Shown: positions 17,979 through 27,763 of the stretch, piece by piece
Numbering within the stretch: position 1 is the first letter of the stretch
Layout: each line of letters begins with the position of its first letter
Source: JAPOUP01 sp965203255
GTDB lineage: Bacteria > Pseudomonadota > Alphaproteobacteria > Rhodobacterales > Rhodobacteraceae
NCBI GenBank assembly: GCA_965203255.1
Contig: OZ241882.1
Span: 744,001 to 808,000 of the forward strand
Reading direction: 5' to 3'
DNA length: 64,000 bases
Position numbers and translations under genes: made by a program
Notes under the pieces: model-generated
What the model was told of the DNA's origin: nothing
What the model saw: only the letters and a program-made list of their open reading frames with translations
The model's database searches: none

Positions 17979-18755
17979 ATGTCGCGATTGACGAACTGGC
18001 TCATCCTCTGCGTAACGCTCACCTTCCTGATCGGCCCGTTTCTGATTGTAATTCTAGCGGGCATGTCCGCTGGCGAAGCACTGGCCTTCCCGCCACAGGG
18101 TCTCTCGCTCAAGTGGTACGCGAAGGTCTTCACGGTTGAGAGCTTCCGGGCCAGTTTCGCGCTATCGATGTTCCTAGCGGTCTTCGGTACAATCGCGTCT
18201 TTGCTTATCGGCGTACCCGCGGCCTACGCACTCAACCGCTACGACTTGCCTGGGTCCGAGACGATCCGCTCTATCGTCGCGGCACCAATCATTGTTCCGG
18301 GCATTATCGTTGGGCTGGCGCTGTTGCGGTACTTCGTGGTGCCGCTTGATGTGACCATCACGATGGCACTCTTCGTCACTCATACAGCGCTCGTCCTACC
18401 CTACGCCGTGCGGGTGGTGTCGTCGAGCCTGAACAATCTTCGCGCTGATGTGGAGGAAGCCGCCGTGATCCTCGGGTGCACGAGGCTCCAAGCCTTTTTC
18501 AACGTCGTCCTGCCAAATATCCGGGGCGGCATTCTTGCCGCCTTCATCCTAGGCTTTGTGACCAGCTTCAACGAAGTTCCCGCCTCGCTCTTCCTTTCCG
18601 GTCCGGGTGTGCGCACGTTGCCGATCGACATGATCTCCTACATGGAAATCACCTTTGATCCCTCTGTTGCTGCTCTTTCGGCCCTTCTCGCCTTCATGTC
18701 CATCGCAATCGTGTTCATGGCCGAACGTCTTCTGGGGTTCTCCCGCTATGTCTGA
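17979..18755 (+). CDS. ABC transporter permease (PotC-type)
   Basis: 258 residues with six membrane segments and the EAA loop EEAAVILGCTRLQAFFNVVL. It is the second half of the channel. The end overlaps the ATPase gene by 8 nt. The sequence is intact and of normal family length. Confidence 0.88.
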   Translation: MSRLTNWLILCVTLTFLIGPFLIVILAGMSAGEALAFPPQGLSLKWYAKVFTVESFRASFALSMFLAVFGTIASLLIGVPAAYALNRYDLPGSETIRSIVAAPIIVPGIIVGLALLRYFVVPLDVTITMALFVTHTALVLPYAVRVVSSSLNNLRADVEEAAVILGCTRLQAFFNVVLPNIRGGILAAFILGFVTSFNEVPASLFLSGPGVRTLPIDMISYMEITFDPSVAALSALLAFMSIAIVFMAERLLGFSRYV

Positions 18756-19761
18756 CGCTTTCGTCTCGCTCTCCAACCTCACGCTATCCTACGGACAGAC
18801 CGTCGCGGTTCCCAACCTCAACCTCGATGTCGTCGAGGGCGAGTTGATCGCACTCCTCGGCCCATCCGGGTGCGGCAAGACAACGACGATGCGTGCGATC
18901 GCGGGACTCCTGACACCAGCAAGCGGCAGGATCGTGATCGACGGTGCTGACGTAACCCGCATGCCGGCCAATAAGCGAGGCATCGGTCTGGTCTTCCAAT
19001 CCTACGCCTTGTTCCCCCATCTCTGCGCGTTCGAGAACGTGGCATTCGGGTTGCGACTGCAGAGATTACCGGGTGCCCAGATCCGCGCCAAGACCGAAGC
19101 AGGCATGGCCACCGTCGGCCTCACGGGATTCGAGGCCCGCAAACCGGAAGAGATGTCCGGCGGTCAGCAACAACGGCTTGCGCTTGCCCGATCACTGGTT
19201 ATGGAGCCCAAAGTTCTGCTCCTTGATGAGCCTCTCTCAAATCTGGACGCACGTCTCAGGCTCGAGATGCGCAACGAACTGCAACGGGTTCAAAAGGATA
19301 CCGGCATCACGATGATCTTTGTGACCCATGACCAATCCGAAGCGCTCGCCCTCGCCGACCGGATCGTCTTGATGAAGGACGGCAAGACGGAGCAACTTGG
19401 CACACCTGCAGAACTCTACGCTGAACCAAGATCGGCCTTTGCGGCAGACTTTATGGGGTTTGAAAACATCTTCCGCGTGGAAGGGATGGATCTTGTCTCC
19501 GACCAAGGCCGGTTGCCACTAGGTTTTGAGACTGGCATGCCGCTGCTGGCATGGCGTCCGAGCGGTGTTGAAGTGGGTACGGGACCGCATTTGGGACGTG
19601 TGCTTACGAGCAGCTTTGCGGGCGGCCACCGGGAGTATGTGCTGGATAGCCCGCTGGGACGGATCAAGGCGGACGCCTCGATTGAGACGCCTGAGGTCCC
19701 GATTGGCGAGCAGATTGCATTTGACCTACCGCAAGCGACAGCAAGGCACCTTGCGGTATGA
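18748..19761 (+). CDS. ABC transporter ATP-binding protein (PotA/UgpC-type)
   Basis: 337 residues from ATG 18748. Walker A GPSGCGKTT, Q-loop VFQSYALFPH, signature MSGGQQQRLALARS, Walker B VLLLDEPLSNLD and the switch histidine in FVTHDQ are all present, followed by a C-terminal TOBE-like regulatory domain. It powers the two permeases. The stop overlaps the nucleoside hydrolase start (ATGA, 19758-19761). Confidence 0.92.
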   Translation: MSDAFVSLSNLTLSYGQTVAVPNLNLDVVEGELIALLGPSGCGKTTTMRAIAGLLTPASGRIVIDGADVTRMPANKRGIGLVFQSYALFPHLCAFENVAFGLRLQRLPGAQIRAKTEAGMATVGLTGFEARKPEEMSGGQQQRLALARSLVMEPKVLLLDEPLSNLDARLRLEMRNELQRVQKDTGITMIFVTHDQSEALALADRIVLMKDGKTEQLGTPAELYAEPRSAFAADFMGFENIFRVEGMDLVSDQGRLPLGFETGMPLLAWRPSGVEVGTGPHLGRVLTSSFAGGHREYVLDSPLGRIKADASIETPEVPIGEQIAFDLPQATARHLAV

Positions 19762-20666
19762 GTGAGATCTGGGTCGATACCGACTTCGGGTTCGACGATC
19801 TCTGGGCGCTTCTTCTACTGCGCCAGTTCGGGTGCAGAGTCGCGGGGGTTTCACTTGTCGCGGGAAACGCGCCTTTGCCGCAAGTTGCCGCGAACGCTAT
19901 GGGTGCCAGGGCGGCCTATGGTCTTCGCTGGCCCGTTTGGCAAGGCGCTGCGCACCCAATTGAGCGACAGCCGGAAACAGCCGAACGCATATTGGGCGCC
20001 AGCGGTATGCGGAGTCGGGGTGCGAGATTACCTGTCTCCCGATCCGGCGGTCCGCGTGAAGGTGCGCTAGCGGCGCTCCTGGACTGGCTCGGGCGGGGAG
20101 CCGACGTCGATCACGAGATACTCGCACTTGGTCCCCTCACAAACATTGCGCTCCTGCTGGAGAAACATCCGGACGTTGAACGACACGTCGATCGGCTGGT
20201 CTGGATGGGCGGAAGCACCGGGGACGGGAACCACACGGCCAATGCCGAGTTCAACGCTTTCGCCGACCCGGAGGCGCTGGAGATCGTCCTGAACTCAGGA
20301 CTTCGCATTGATATTGTCGATCTCGAGTTTTGCCGTGGCGTGACCTTCGGGCCGGAGAATATGCCGGTCACGGACACTTTGACGTCCGACCTTTTGGGGG
20401 GATATCTCGACATCGCGCTGGAGCGCGGTCGCCCGGCAATGACAATTTTCGATCCCGTTGCCGCGTTGGCGTTGGCGGACCCAGTCACCGTTGGTTTCAC
20501 GCCCTGCAGCATTTCCGTATCGGTTGAGCCTGACGACAGCTACGGTGCAACCTCTATGGAGACGACAAATGTGTCGAAGTGGAGACTCGCGACCGTGGCG
20601 AATGCGGACCTCGCAGATATTTGTCTTGGTGTACTGCAAGAGGAGGCGGTGCATGCCCGGCGCTAG
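19758..20666 (+). CDS. Inosine-uridine-preferring nucleoside hydrolase family protein
   Basis: 302 residues. The calcium-binding N-terminal motif DTDFGFDD, ILALGPLTNIALLL and a WMGG motif define the IUNH family, which splits nucleosides into base and ribose in the cytoplasm. The active-site region NAEFNAFADPEA is intact. It is coupled to the ATPase (ATGA) and overlaps the adenine deaminase gene by 14 nt, so imported nucleosides could be cleaved and the adenine passed on. Confidence 0.88.
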   Translation: MSEIWVDTDFGFDDLWALLLLRQFGCRVAGVSLVAGNAPLPQVAANAMGARAAYGLRWPVWQGAAHPIERQPETAERILGASGMRSRGARLPVSRSGGPREGALAALLDWLGRGADVDHEILALGPLTNIALLLEKHPDVERHVDRLVWMGGSTGDGNHTANAEFNAFADPEALEIVLNSGLRIDIVDLEFCRGVTFGPENMPVTDTLTSDLLGGYLDIALERGRPAMTIFDPVAALALADPVTVGFTPCSISVSVEPDDSYGATSMETTNVSKWRLATVANADLADICLGVLQEEAVHARR

Positions 20667-22452
20667 TGATCTCAACGCACCAGATCTGCGCGCACGCGCT
20701 GTGGAGGCGGCCCAAGGCCTTGCCCCCTTTGATCTCTTGATCGAAAATGCACGCCTCCTGGACATGGTCACAGGTCGGGAACGTCGTGTGGACATCGGTC
20801 TTGTGCGCGGGCTCATTGCCAGTGTCCACCCTCCGGAACCCAAGCGAGAGGCAGCCACCCAGATTGACGCAGCGCAGCGTTTCGTTGTTCCAGGCCTGAT
20901 TGATACGCATATGCATGTGGAAAGCTCTTTGGTAACTCCGTCGGAATACGCAGAGGCCGTGGTGCCTCGAGGGGTCACGACGGTCGTCTGGGACCCTCAT
21001 GAGTTTGCCAATGCGTGCGGACTGGATGGGGTTGACTATGCGATCGAGGCGGGCCGCGAACTGCCGCTTCGGTTTCTGACACTTGCGCCTACCTGTGTCC
21101 CGTCAGCGCCAGGATTCGAGTCAAGTGGGGCTGACTTTGGCCCGGATATCCTGTCCGGGCTCCTATCGAGGGACGATATCCATGGCGCCGCCGAGTTGAT
21201 GACCATGCAACCTCTCCTGAACGGGGATCCTCGAGTGACCGGCATCATGAACGCCGGGCTGGCGAGTGGTAAGCGGGTCTGCGGACATGGACGTGGTTTG
21301 AAGGATAGCGCACTAGCTGCCTATGCAGCCGCAGGCGTCGAGACCGATCATGAACTCACGTCGGCAGACGATCTGATTGCACGTCTGGAAGCGGGTATGA
21401 CCGTCGAGTTGCGAGGCTCTCACGGCCATCTCTTGCCGGAGTTTGCCGAAACCTTGGTAGAGCTTGGACATCTGCCGCAAACGGTTACCTTTTGCTCGGA
21501 CGACGTCTTTCCGGATGACTTGTACGTCCATGGTGCGCTCGACTATATGATCCGGAGAATGATCCTCCTTGGATTGCCACCGGACTGGGCCTATCGTGCT
21601 GCGACACTAAATGCGGCAACGCGGATAGGGCGCAGCGATCTAGGCCTCATTGCTCCCGGCAAAAGAGCGGATATCGTACTCATTGATAGCGTTGAGGACG
21701 TGTGTGCGAGTCTGGTCGTCGCCGATGGTGTCTTGGTCGCCAAGGATGGTGAATTGGTGGCATCATGTCGCCCGACCGCGCCGCCCAAGTCCCTCAAAAC
21801 GTCCGTTTCAGTTGCTGAGCTGTGCGCAGAAGACTTCGACGTTCCGGCCAAAGGTCCAAGCGCACGGATCGTTACGCTATCCAAACCACGGTTTCCCGAG
21901 TGGGGCACTCGAGAGGTGCGTGTCGAGGCCGGCGCACTGGTGCTTCCCGACGACATGATCCGAATGGCCATTGCCAATCGCTATGGTCGAAACACACCGG
22001 TTCGGGTGGCGCTCCTGGAAAACTGGGGCGTGTGGCGTGGCGCTTTTGCGACGACCGTTTCTCACGACAGCCATAACCTGACGGTCTTCGGCCGCGACCC
22101 AGTTGATATGGCGCTTGCCGCCAACACGATCCGCGAATCGAACGGCGGAATGTGCGTTGTCGCGGAAGGGCGCGTCCTCACGCATCTGGCACTTCCCGTG
22201 GCCGGATTGGTGAGTGAGGTGCCCCTTGCAGAAACAGCCAGCAGTTTTGCTGCGCTGCGACAGTCACTTGACAGCCTCGTCGATTGGCAGCCACCATATC
22301 TCGTGTTTAAGGCGCTCTTCGGAGCTTCGCTTGTCTGTAACGCTGGCCCGCGCTTGAGCGACGTGGGAATCGTCGATGTCTTTAACGGACAAATTCTTGA
22401 AACGCCTGTGGACCCCTCCTGGCCGGCACCGTTAGCGTCTGATAGGCTTTGA
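20653..22452 (+). CDS. ade: Adenine deaminase
   Basis: 599 residues; converts adenine to hypoxanthine and ammonia. The amidohydrolase metal motif is visible as PGLIDTHMHVESS, with WDPHEFANACGL, VCGHGRGL and CSDDVFPDDL also conserved, and a C-terminal adenine-deaminase domain (SHDSHNLTVFGRD, ESNGGMCVV). ATG 20653 begins inside the nucleoside hydrolase gene. Together they give a route from nucleoside import to hypoxanthine. The frame is complete. Confidence 0.92.
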   Translation: MPGASDLNAPDLRARAVEAAQGLAPFDLLIENARLLDMVTGRERRVDIGLVRGLIASVHPPEPKREAATQIDAAQRFVVPGLIDTHMHVESSLVTPSEYAEAVVPRGVTTVVWDPHEFANACGLDGVDYAIEAGRELPLRFLTLAPTCVPSAPGFESSGADFGPDILSGLLSRDDIHGAAELMTMQPLLNGDPRVTGIMNAGLASGKRVCGHGRGLKDSALAAYAAAGVETDHELTSADDLIARLEAGMTVELRGSHGHLLPEFAETLVELGHLPQTVTFCSDDVFPDDLYVHGALDYMIRRMILLGLPPDWAYRAATLNAATRIGRSDLGLIAPGKRADIVLIDSVEDVCASLVVADGVLVAKDGELVASCRPTAPPKSLKTSVSVAELCAEDFDVPAKGPSARIVTLSKPRFPEWGTREVRVEAGALVLPDDMIRMAIANRYGRNTPVRVALLENWGVWRGAFATTVSHDSHNLTVFGRDPVDMALAANTIRESNGGMCVVAEGRVLTHLALPVAGLVSEVPLAETASSFAALRQSLDSLVDWQPPYLVFKALFGASLVCNAGPRLSDVGIVDVFNGQILETPVDPSWPAPLASDRL

Positions 22453-22537
22453 CGCCTGTTCCATAGAGCGGCAACATCAGGAGTGCGGGGCCAATTCGAC
22501 ATTGTACACTCCAATTTGGGTAACTGCTCACCCCTTT

Positions 22538-23109
22538 TTATGGGGCGTCCTGATCGAGACAGTCAACAGCCTTTCCCTGCAGGGCGATTGTGACGGCGAC
22601 GGGCGGGCTGTATCCGAGCGCCGCCATTGTCCGGAGGTGGCTCGATATCCGGCAGCGGTCCTGCGCGAAGGCGACGGTCCGGAAGCAGCCCGGGACCTTC
22701 TGCCGGACTTTCGCCATTCCGGAATCCCTTTCGGCCCTGTTGTCCGGGAACGGGGTGTCGGCGCGCCCTGTGAAGCGCAGGACGTTCCCTCCCGTGGCGG
22801 CGAGGCGTTCGGGAAGGCTGTGGGCGTCGGACCTCCCAACCGGCCCGCGCTGGCCCTTCGCGCGCTTCGGGGCCGCCGGCATCTCCCTTCGGCCCTGCCC
22901 GGGATGTCCCTGCAGCATCGCGCGACGGTCCTGCAATGGCGCATGGACAGCCGCCTGTCCGGCCGTCGCGTGACCTGCCGCCGCGCGACCAGCAGCAGCC
23001 CGCCCATCCTCTCCGCCCACGGCCAGCCGTTGCTGCCGGTCACGGCCTGGAGCTCCCTGACCGGATGGGCGCGGCGGAGCTGGTGCCTGCGGTTGGTGCA
23101 GGTGAGGCA
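22538..23109 (-). pseudogene. IS66A transposase, C-terminal part
   Basis: The recognizable part runs SDAHSLPERLAATGGNVLRF, TDTPFPDNRAERD-like and MAKVRQKVPGCFRTVAFAQ, then LRTMAALGYSPPVAVTIAL. This is the C-terminal catalytic and cap region of single-ORF IS66 transposases. It joins to the N-terminal part at 26618 across the nested IS66B. Confidence 0.7.
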
Positions 23110-23233
23110 GGCCTTCCGTAAGCGGTTAAAGTACGGCGTCCGGTCTGGTCCCATCCATCCCTTTCCTGTTTGACAGTATAGGGCATCGCCCGTCAGTGGG
23201 TGGCCATCCGGGCGAATCACTTCGGGGGCCACC

Positions 23234-24930
23234 ATGGTGGCACATGCGGGATCGGGGACGGACGGGCGGACGGCCTCCCCGGACGCCGGCGGGATCGGCG
23301 AACTCGGGCGGGAGCTGTCCCGCTGGCTGGGGACCGGCGCCCTGCCGCCGGAGGCGGAGGGACCGCTCCGGTCGCCGGGCGGACTGTCCGGGCCGCAGGC
23401 GGCCACGGCCGCGGCCCGGGAGGGGCGGACCGCCGGACCCCTGGCGCAGGCCGCCGCCCTGACGGCCCGGGCCGCCCGGCTGGAGCGCGACCTGTACGGC
23501 CCGCGCCCGGAGAGGCACGGGAAGGGCTCCGACGCCCCCTCCGGGCAGGACGGGCAGGACGGGCAGGACAGCGACGGCAGCCGCCGCGGCGGCAGGCCCG
23601 GACGCCGCAGGGAGCGCGGCGGTTCGGTGGGCGACGCCGGGCTGCGCCCGGCGGCAAGGCTCCCGTGCCCGGCATCACCGTGACGCCGCCGGAGGCCGGC
23701 GGGCTGCCGGAGGACGGCCACGAGGTCGTTGGCGACCGCGTCCACTGCCGGCCCGCCGCCGGCGGGTTCCGGCACGTGGCCGTCCGCCATCGCTACCTCA
23801 CCGGCAGGGTCAGGGGGACCGGCCGGCCCGTGTCCGCCCCGGCCCGCGGGGGCGTCCCCGGGAGCGGCTGCGCCGATGTCTCCCTCCTCGCCGGGATGCC
23901 CGTCGACAGGTTCATGTGGCGCCTGCCGCCTTCCCGGCAGCACCGGATGCCGGCCGAGGCCGGCAGCACCGTCAACCGGGGCTCCCCGGTCCAGCGGGCC
24001 AGCCGCGCCATCGCGCTGCCGGGCCGGTCCCGGGGCCCAGTGGCGCTCGGTGCCGGGAGCGCCGTCATCCGGATGGACGGGACCACGGTCCGCGCCGGGC
24101 GGCACCCGGGCAGGCCGGGGAGCATGGGGAAGGGCCATCTCTGGCCGGCGCCCGGCGACCGCGGCGGCGCCGTGCCGCCGTTCCCGGATTCCAGCAGGCA
24201 CGGGAACGCGGTGAGGTTCCCCGACGCCTGCAGCGGAACCCTGGTGACGGACGGCCACCGCGCCTGCGAGGCCTATGTCGCGGCCCGCGGCGGCGCGGTC
24301 ACCCACCGGACGTGCCGGGTCCATGCAGGACGCGGTTCCGGGGAGCCGGGGACACCCACCCGGAGATGGCCGGGGCGGCGCTGGACCTGACCGGCGCGGT
24401 CCACAGGACCGGGAGCGGGATCGGGGACCGGACACCGGCCGGGCGGCTGGCGGCGCGGCGGACCCGGTCGCGGGCGGCGGTCGCCGCGTTCCGGGACTGG
24501 CGCCACCGGACGCCGGGGATCCGGCGACGGCCCCGCGGCATCCGGCCCGCAGGGCGGTCGCCCACCCCACGGAGCGGTGGGCGGCGCCGGGGACGTTCCC
24601 TGGGACCCCGGCGCGCCGCCGGACACGAACCCCGGCGGGAACGCGCCGCGTCCGGTGAGGCCCGGCCAGCGCAGCCGGCTCCTCCCCTGGACGCTGGACG
24701 GAGGGGGGAGCGTGGGGACCGTCAAAGGGCTGCCCGCCACCTGCCGGATGCAGGGCGCCGGCCCCCGCGTCCGGCTGGCCGACGTCCTGCCTCCCGGCGG
24801 CACCCATCCGGCCGACCGGGTCGGCGAACTGACGCCGAGGCGGTGCAGGGATATCCTCCCCGCCAGCCCGATGGCCTCCGACGTGGGGCGGGCCACGGCG
24901 GGACGGCCTGCCGCCGCCGCCGGACAGCGC
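23234..24930 (+). pseudogene. IS66 tnpC, decayed
   Basis: Recognizable by alignment by eye with the tnpC remnant at 43581-45270: MVAHAGSGTDGRTASPDAGG at the start, a zinc-binding region, the VIRMDGT segment where the other copy has VIQMDET, and a C-terminal GRATAGR end. Several frameshifts and many Gly/Pro/Arg/Ala replacements remove conserved Lys, Phe, Tyr and Ile. It is convergent with its tnpAB. Confidence 0.7.
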
Positions 24931-25549
24931 ATGCGGCGGCGGCGGACGGTGATGCCGGTCCCGGCCGGAAGCGCCGGCAGCCCGGTCCGCGACAGCGGTA
25001 CAGACCTGCGCCCCGGCGTGGCCGGCGACGCGGACAGGCCCCGCTCCAGCCGCCTGGCCCGGATGAAACAGCCCCCGTGCCCGGAGCCGGGTGTCCTCAC
25101 CATCGTCCGCCGCCGGCTGCCGGACAGATGCCAGCGCCCGCCGGCGGGGTTCCCCACGGGATGGCTGGTGACCAGCCCGACGGGCCCGGCGGGGCCGCCG
25201 CGCATGTCCGCCGGCCCGCCCGCCAGCCAGATGCCGCCCGGCGGCCATCCGCCCGGCATCGGGACCGCCTCAGGCGGAGCGTGACGCCGCCGCCGGGCGA
25301 CAGCCCGCCGTCCCAGCCCGGCTCCGCCGCCACCGCCCCGCCGGAGCCGCCGGACGCCGCACCGCCGGTGAGGCCGCGCCTGCGGCGCCAGCTCCGGGAC
25401 GTCCTCACCGGAACCCCGCGGCCCTGGCGGAAGCTGGCCTGCGGGCCGTCCCGGCGCCCGGACGCCGCCATCAGCTCCTCCCACCCGGCCCCGCTCCGGA
25501 CCCTCCGGGCCTGGCCGCCGTCTGCCATTGCATCCACATCCACCGTCAT
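24930..25549 (-). pseudogene. IS66 tnpA and tnpB, decayed
   Basis: tnpA begins MTVDVDAMADGGQARRVRS at 25549 and tnpB continues as MPGGWPPGGIWLAGGPADMR. Both correspond to the intact genes at 42959-43599, but catalytic-context residues are replaced (for example VKTFQSW has become VRTSRSW) and frames are broken. Confidence 0.65.
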
Positions 25550-25639
25550 GGACAGCCCTCCGGTCACGCTGGACCGGCCGGGGAACCCTCCCGCACTCCG
25601 GCGCCGCGGATCAAGGCGAATGCGCTACGTTGCGCTTTA

Positions 25640-26597
25640 GAGGTTGACCTAAAATGTGGATGGCCTCCGCCAGATGTGGTATCTCCGTGTCGAACAACAA
25701 CCAGACAGGGAGGATACCATGGCCTGGACCGAGACCACCCAGGAGAAGTATAAGCGCAGAACGGAAAGATATGAAAGCGATCTGACCGACGGGGAATGGC
25801 TTCTGGCCGGGCCGCTTCCGCCGCCGCCGTCGAAGCTGGGCCGGCCCCGGTCCACGGATCTCCGCGAGGTCTTCAACGCGATCCAGTACATGCTGGCGAC
25901 GGGCTGCCAGTGGCGGGCGGTTCCCAAGTGTTCTGCGCCGTTTACGACGGTCCAGAACCACTTCCATCCTTGGCGCGACAAGGGCGTCCTGGAGCGCATG
26001 ATGGACGCGCTGCGTGGTCTTGCGCGCGAACGGGCGGGGCGTGACCCGGAGCCGACCGCCGCCGGGACCGGCAGCCAGTCGGTGAGGACGACGGAGATGG
26101 CGGGGCCGTCGGGGTACGACGCCGGAAAGAAGGTCAAGGGCAGGAAACGTCACATCGCCGTCGATGTGGAGGGGACCCCGATCGTGGTGCAGGCCCACAC
26201 GGCGGATGTGCAGGACCGGGACGGCGCCCCGGAGGTCATCCTGGCGATGCTCGGGAAGGCGCCGGAGGTGACGAAGGTCTGGGCCGACAGCGGCTACAGC
26301 GGCGGGAGACTGCGCGCCAGGCTCGCGGAGATGGGTGTCCCCGAGGTGCCGGGGATCGTGGAAAGACCCAAGGGAACCAGGGGTTCACGGTGCTGTACCG
26401 CCGCTGGGTCGTGGAGCGCACCTTCGCCTGGATGTCGCGCTGCCGCCGTCTGGCGAAGGATTTCGAGCGGAGCCTGGAGAGCTCCGTGGCCTGGGCGCAG
26501 CTGGCCGCCTGCCGGTTCCTGTTCCGGCGGCTGGCAAGGGGCGCAGGTGCCTGAAATGCAATAATATAATGAAAACAATGGCTTATGAGTCAAACTC
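25640..26597 (+). mobile_element. IS5-family element, copy 1
   Basis: 958 bp with inverted ends GAGGTTGACCT and GAGTTTGACTC, flanked by a TTA duplication at 25637-25639 and 26598-26600. Removing it restores the IS66B right end CTTTAGTCGCTTAC. A second copy of equal length lies at 29381-30338. Confidence 0.88.
25719..26554 (+). CDS. IS5-family transposase (needs one -1 frameshift)
   Basis: MAWTETTQEKYKRRTERYES starts at ATG 25719, with GGGAGG upstream. The DDE core includes the insertion motif LTDGEWLL, GYDAGKKVKGRKRHI and ADSGYSGGRL. Near 26370, at CCCAAGGGAAC, reading must slip back one base to continue GFTVLYRRWVVERTFAWMSR, which carries the catalytic glutamate, and end at 26554. The total then is 279 codons. 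The same site is present in copy 2, so this is either programmed frameshifting or a shared inherited lesion. Confidence 0.75.
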
Positions 26598-26617
26598 TTA
26601 GTCGCTTACGGCCTTCC

Positions 26618-27370
26618 AGCAGTCGTGGACGAAGACGCCCCCATACCTGGGGATGGTCCCGATGCCGTCGATGGCCCCGCATCCGCGCTTTCGGTGCGGC
26701 CGCCTGCCCGTGACCGGCCCGCCGGAGCGGACGTGGATCCAGTGGCTCCTTCCGTCCACCCGCAGCGGGGTCCCGTCCACGTCGGCACCGGCGTTTCCAG
26801 CAGCTTTCCGATGGCCGCCGCCTCCCAGGGCTCCAGGGCCCTGTGCAGGCGCGGGAGGAGGCCGGGCGGCGTGGCCTCGGAGAGCGGCCGCCCGGCCGTC
26901 GCCTGGATCATGGCCGCGGTCCGCACGGGCGGGACCATCCGGGCGACCGGCAGGTGCACGGGGTGGGCGACGATGCCCGGCCCGTACCGCAGCGGCCCCG
27001 GCATGGTGTCGGGGAACGCCCCCGTCGTCCGGACGCGGCACCGCGGGCAGTCCCTGACCTCGGCCACGACCCGACGCCCGGCGGTCCCGGAGACGATGTC
27101 CGCCCCGCCGCGCTCCCCGTGCCCGGCGCATCCGGTTCCGGTCAGGTCGTGGCGGCGCCCGCGGCACTCGGCCACCGGGCCCGGTTCCGTGACGGTGACC
27201 GCGCGCAGGTTGCCCGGGTCCGTCCGGCCCGCCTTCGGCCCCCTGCCGCCGGAGCCCCTGCCGGCCTGCCGCGCGGTCCCGTCCTTCCGCGACGGCGGCA
27301 GGCCGGAGCTGCGCGGGGTCCTCCGCGTCGTCCTCTCAAGCAGAACCGCCACCAGGATGCCCGGGAGCAT
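26618..27370 (-). pseudogene. IS66A transposase, N-terminal part
   Basis: Reading from 27370 leftwards: MLPGILVAVLLERTTRRTPR, then CPRCRVRTTGAFPDTMPGPL and PYGPGIVAH-like, VTGRRPHRKRGCGAID. The zinc-binding and IS66 central region are recognizable but spread over two frames. It ends at the IS66B insertion; the continuation is at 23109. Confidence 0.65.
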
Positions 27371-27763
27371 GAAGAGCGCGTTGACCGTCCCGACCGTCTC
27401 CGCGCCCGCCTCGCCCCTCCGCCTGATGGCGGCGGCACCGGGACCGGCAGCCGCCGGGCTGCCTGCGCGGCGACGCCGCGTTCACCGTCGGCATCGGCCC
27501 GCCCCCGGCCGGGCGCGGCGCGCGGGCATGTCCCTGGTTCCTGATCCGAAGCGGCCCATCCGCGGCCCCCGTCCTGAACGACGCCCCGCCGATAGCCCGG
27601 ACAGCCTACGCTGTCAACCCTGTCGCGGACCGTCGGACGGAAACGGCCAAAGCCCCGGATGCGGTCCAATGCATGGGCGCGCCTGTCAGGGAATCCGGCA
27701 AGGCTGCTGCGCGGTCAACCTTGCATCAGGCCGGATTCAGCGGGAAAGGGGGAGAGTAGTTAC

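Larger units (their letters stand above)
23118..26609 (+). mobile_element. IS66B copy 1, decayed, with IS5 inserted in its right end
   Basis: GTAAGCGGTTAAAGTACGG at the left and GTCGCTTAC at the right are the ends of the same element seen intact at 42860-45386. An 8-bp duplication GGCCTTCC (23110-23117, 26610-26617) proves insertion into IS66A. IS5 (25640-26597) sits 9 bp from its right end. Compared with the 43-kb copy it has lost all three frames and most base differences run toward G or C. Confidence 0.85.
22520..27763 (-). mobile_element. IS66-family single-ORF element (IS66A), split by nested insertions
   Basis: Ends GTAACTGCTCACCCC at 22520 and GGGGGAGAGTAGTTAC at 27763 match the ends of the uninterrupted copy at 54057-55800. 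IS66B (23118-26609) is inserted into it, duplicating GGCCTTCC, and IS5 is inserted into IS66B. The flanks of IS66A itself (CAATTTGG and GAAACTGG) do not match, so this copy marks a recombination or deletion junction rather than a simple insertion. Confidence 0.8.

Noticed and set aside
22528..25248. 906-residue minus-strand frame across the nested IS elements
   Set aside because: It crosses IS boundaries and antisense tnpC sequence; an artefact of high GC content.
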